Of a stretch of 16,030 nt of DNA, positions 15,994 to 16,030 are shown piece by piece. Origin of the DNA: an uncultured Lachnospiraceae bacterium. Lineage in GTDB: Bacteria > Bacillota > Clostridia > Lachnospirales > Lachnospiraceae. The notes under the pieces were generated by a model. It was not told the origin of the DNA, searched no databases, and was given only the letters and a program-made list of their open reading frames with translations. The DNA lies in the NCBI GenBank assembly GCA_946627575.1, contig CAMOVS010000007.1:1-16030 (forward strand), in the 5' to 3' direction. Each line of letters opens with the position of its first letter. The first letter of the stretch is position 1. The translations under genes were made by a program, and so were the position numbers.

Positions 15994-16030
15994 GTTCGCA
16001 CGAGAGCGGACAACAAAACGAACCTTGATA
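15994..16030 (+). other. Structured transcript leader, probably of an rRNA operon (cut by window edge)
   Basis: GTTCGC (15994-15999) pairs with GCGGAC (16006-16011), with one G-U pair, right at the expected transcript 5' end. AACAAAACGAACCTTGATA follows, which resembles the sequence ahead of 16S rRNA in many Clostridia. The 16S gene itself would lie beyond the window, so this is an inference. Confidence 0.45.

Overview
This window is the chromosomal replication origin region (oriC) of a low-to-moderate GC Firmicute. It is most likely a member of Clostridia, close to Lachnospiraceae. That placement rests on the gene order rpmH-rnpA-yidD-yidC-jag-mnmE-mnmG on one side and dnaA-dnaN-yaaA-recF-gyrB-gyrA on the other, on strong Shine-Dalgarno (SD) sites, on an enlarged YidC, and on the style of GyrA and bL34. 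The genus cannot be fixed from the sequence alone.

Left arm (1-4518, all minus strand, read away from the origin): rpmH, rnpA, yidD, yidC, jag/khpB, mnmE and the first 38 codons of mnmG, which runs off the left edge. This set supplies a ribosomal protein, the RNase P protein, two membrane-insertion factors, an RNA-binding protein and the two subunits of the tRNA U34 modification enzyme. A promoter for rpmH sits at 4574-4602. Hairpins at 4366-4384 (between rpmH and rnpA) and 1605-1643 (between jag and mnmE) probably tune expression within the cluster.

Origin (4600-5178 and 6526-6868): two DnaA-box clusters flank dnaA, so oriC is bipartite as in Bacillus subtilis. The left cluster holds five exact TTATCCACA boxes and three TTATNCACA boxes in the opposite orientation, including two nearly identical inverted pairs with 3-nt gaps. 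The right cluster, between dnaA and dnaN, ends in a textbook unwinding module: two abutting boxes, a short C-rich segment, six DnaA-trios and an AT-rich stretch. A further consensus DnaA box lies between the SD and the start codon of dnaN.

Right arm (5179-15626, all plus strand): dnaA, dnaN, yaaA, recF, gyrB and gyrA (initiator, sliding clamp, S4 RNA-binding protein, gap-repair ATPase and both gyrase subunits). A two-gene class I fumarase follows. The right edge has a tRNA-Ser(GCU) with its own promoter, then a strong extended -10 promoter with a structured leader that looks like the start of an rRNA operon. All protein genes point away from the origin, so they are co-directional with replication.

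I found no mobile element, CRISPR array, defence system or clearly new gene family. The points worth a second look are regulatory: the architecture of the origin, the box in the dnaN ribosome-binding region, leader and intercistronic hairpins around dnaA and rnpA, and residue choices in GyrA.
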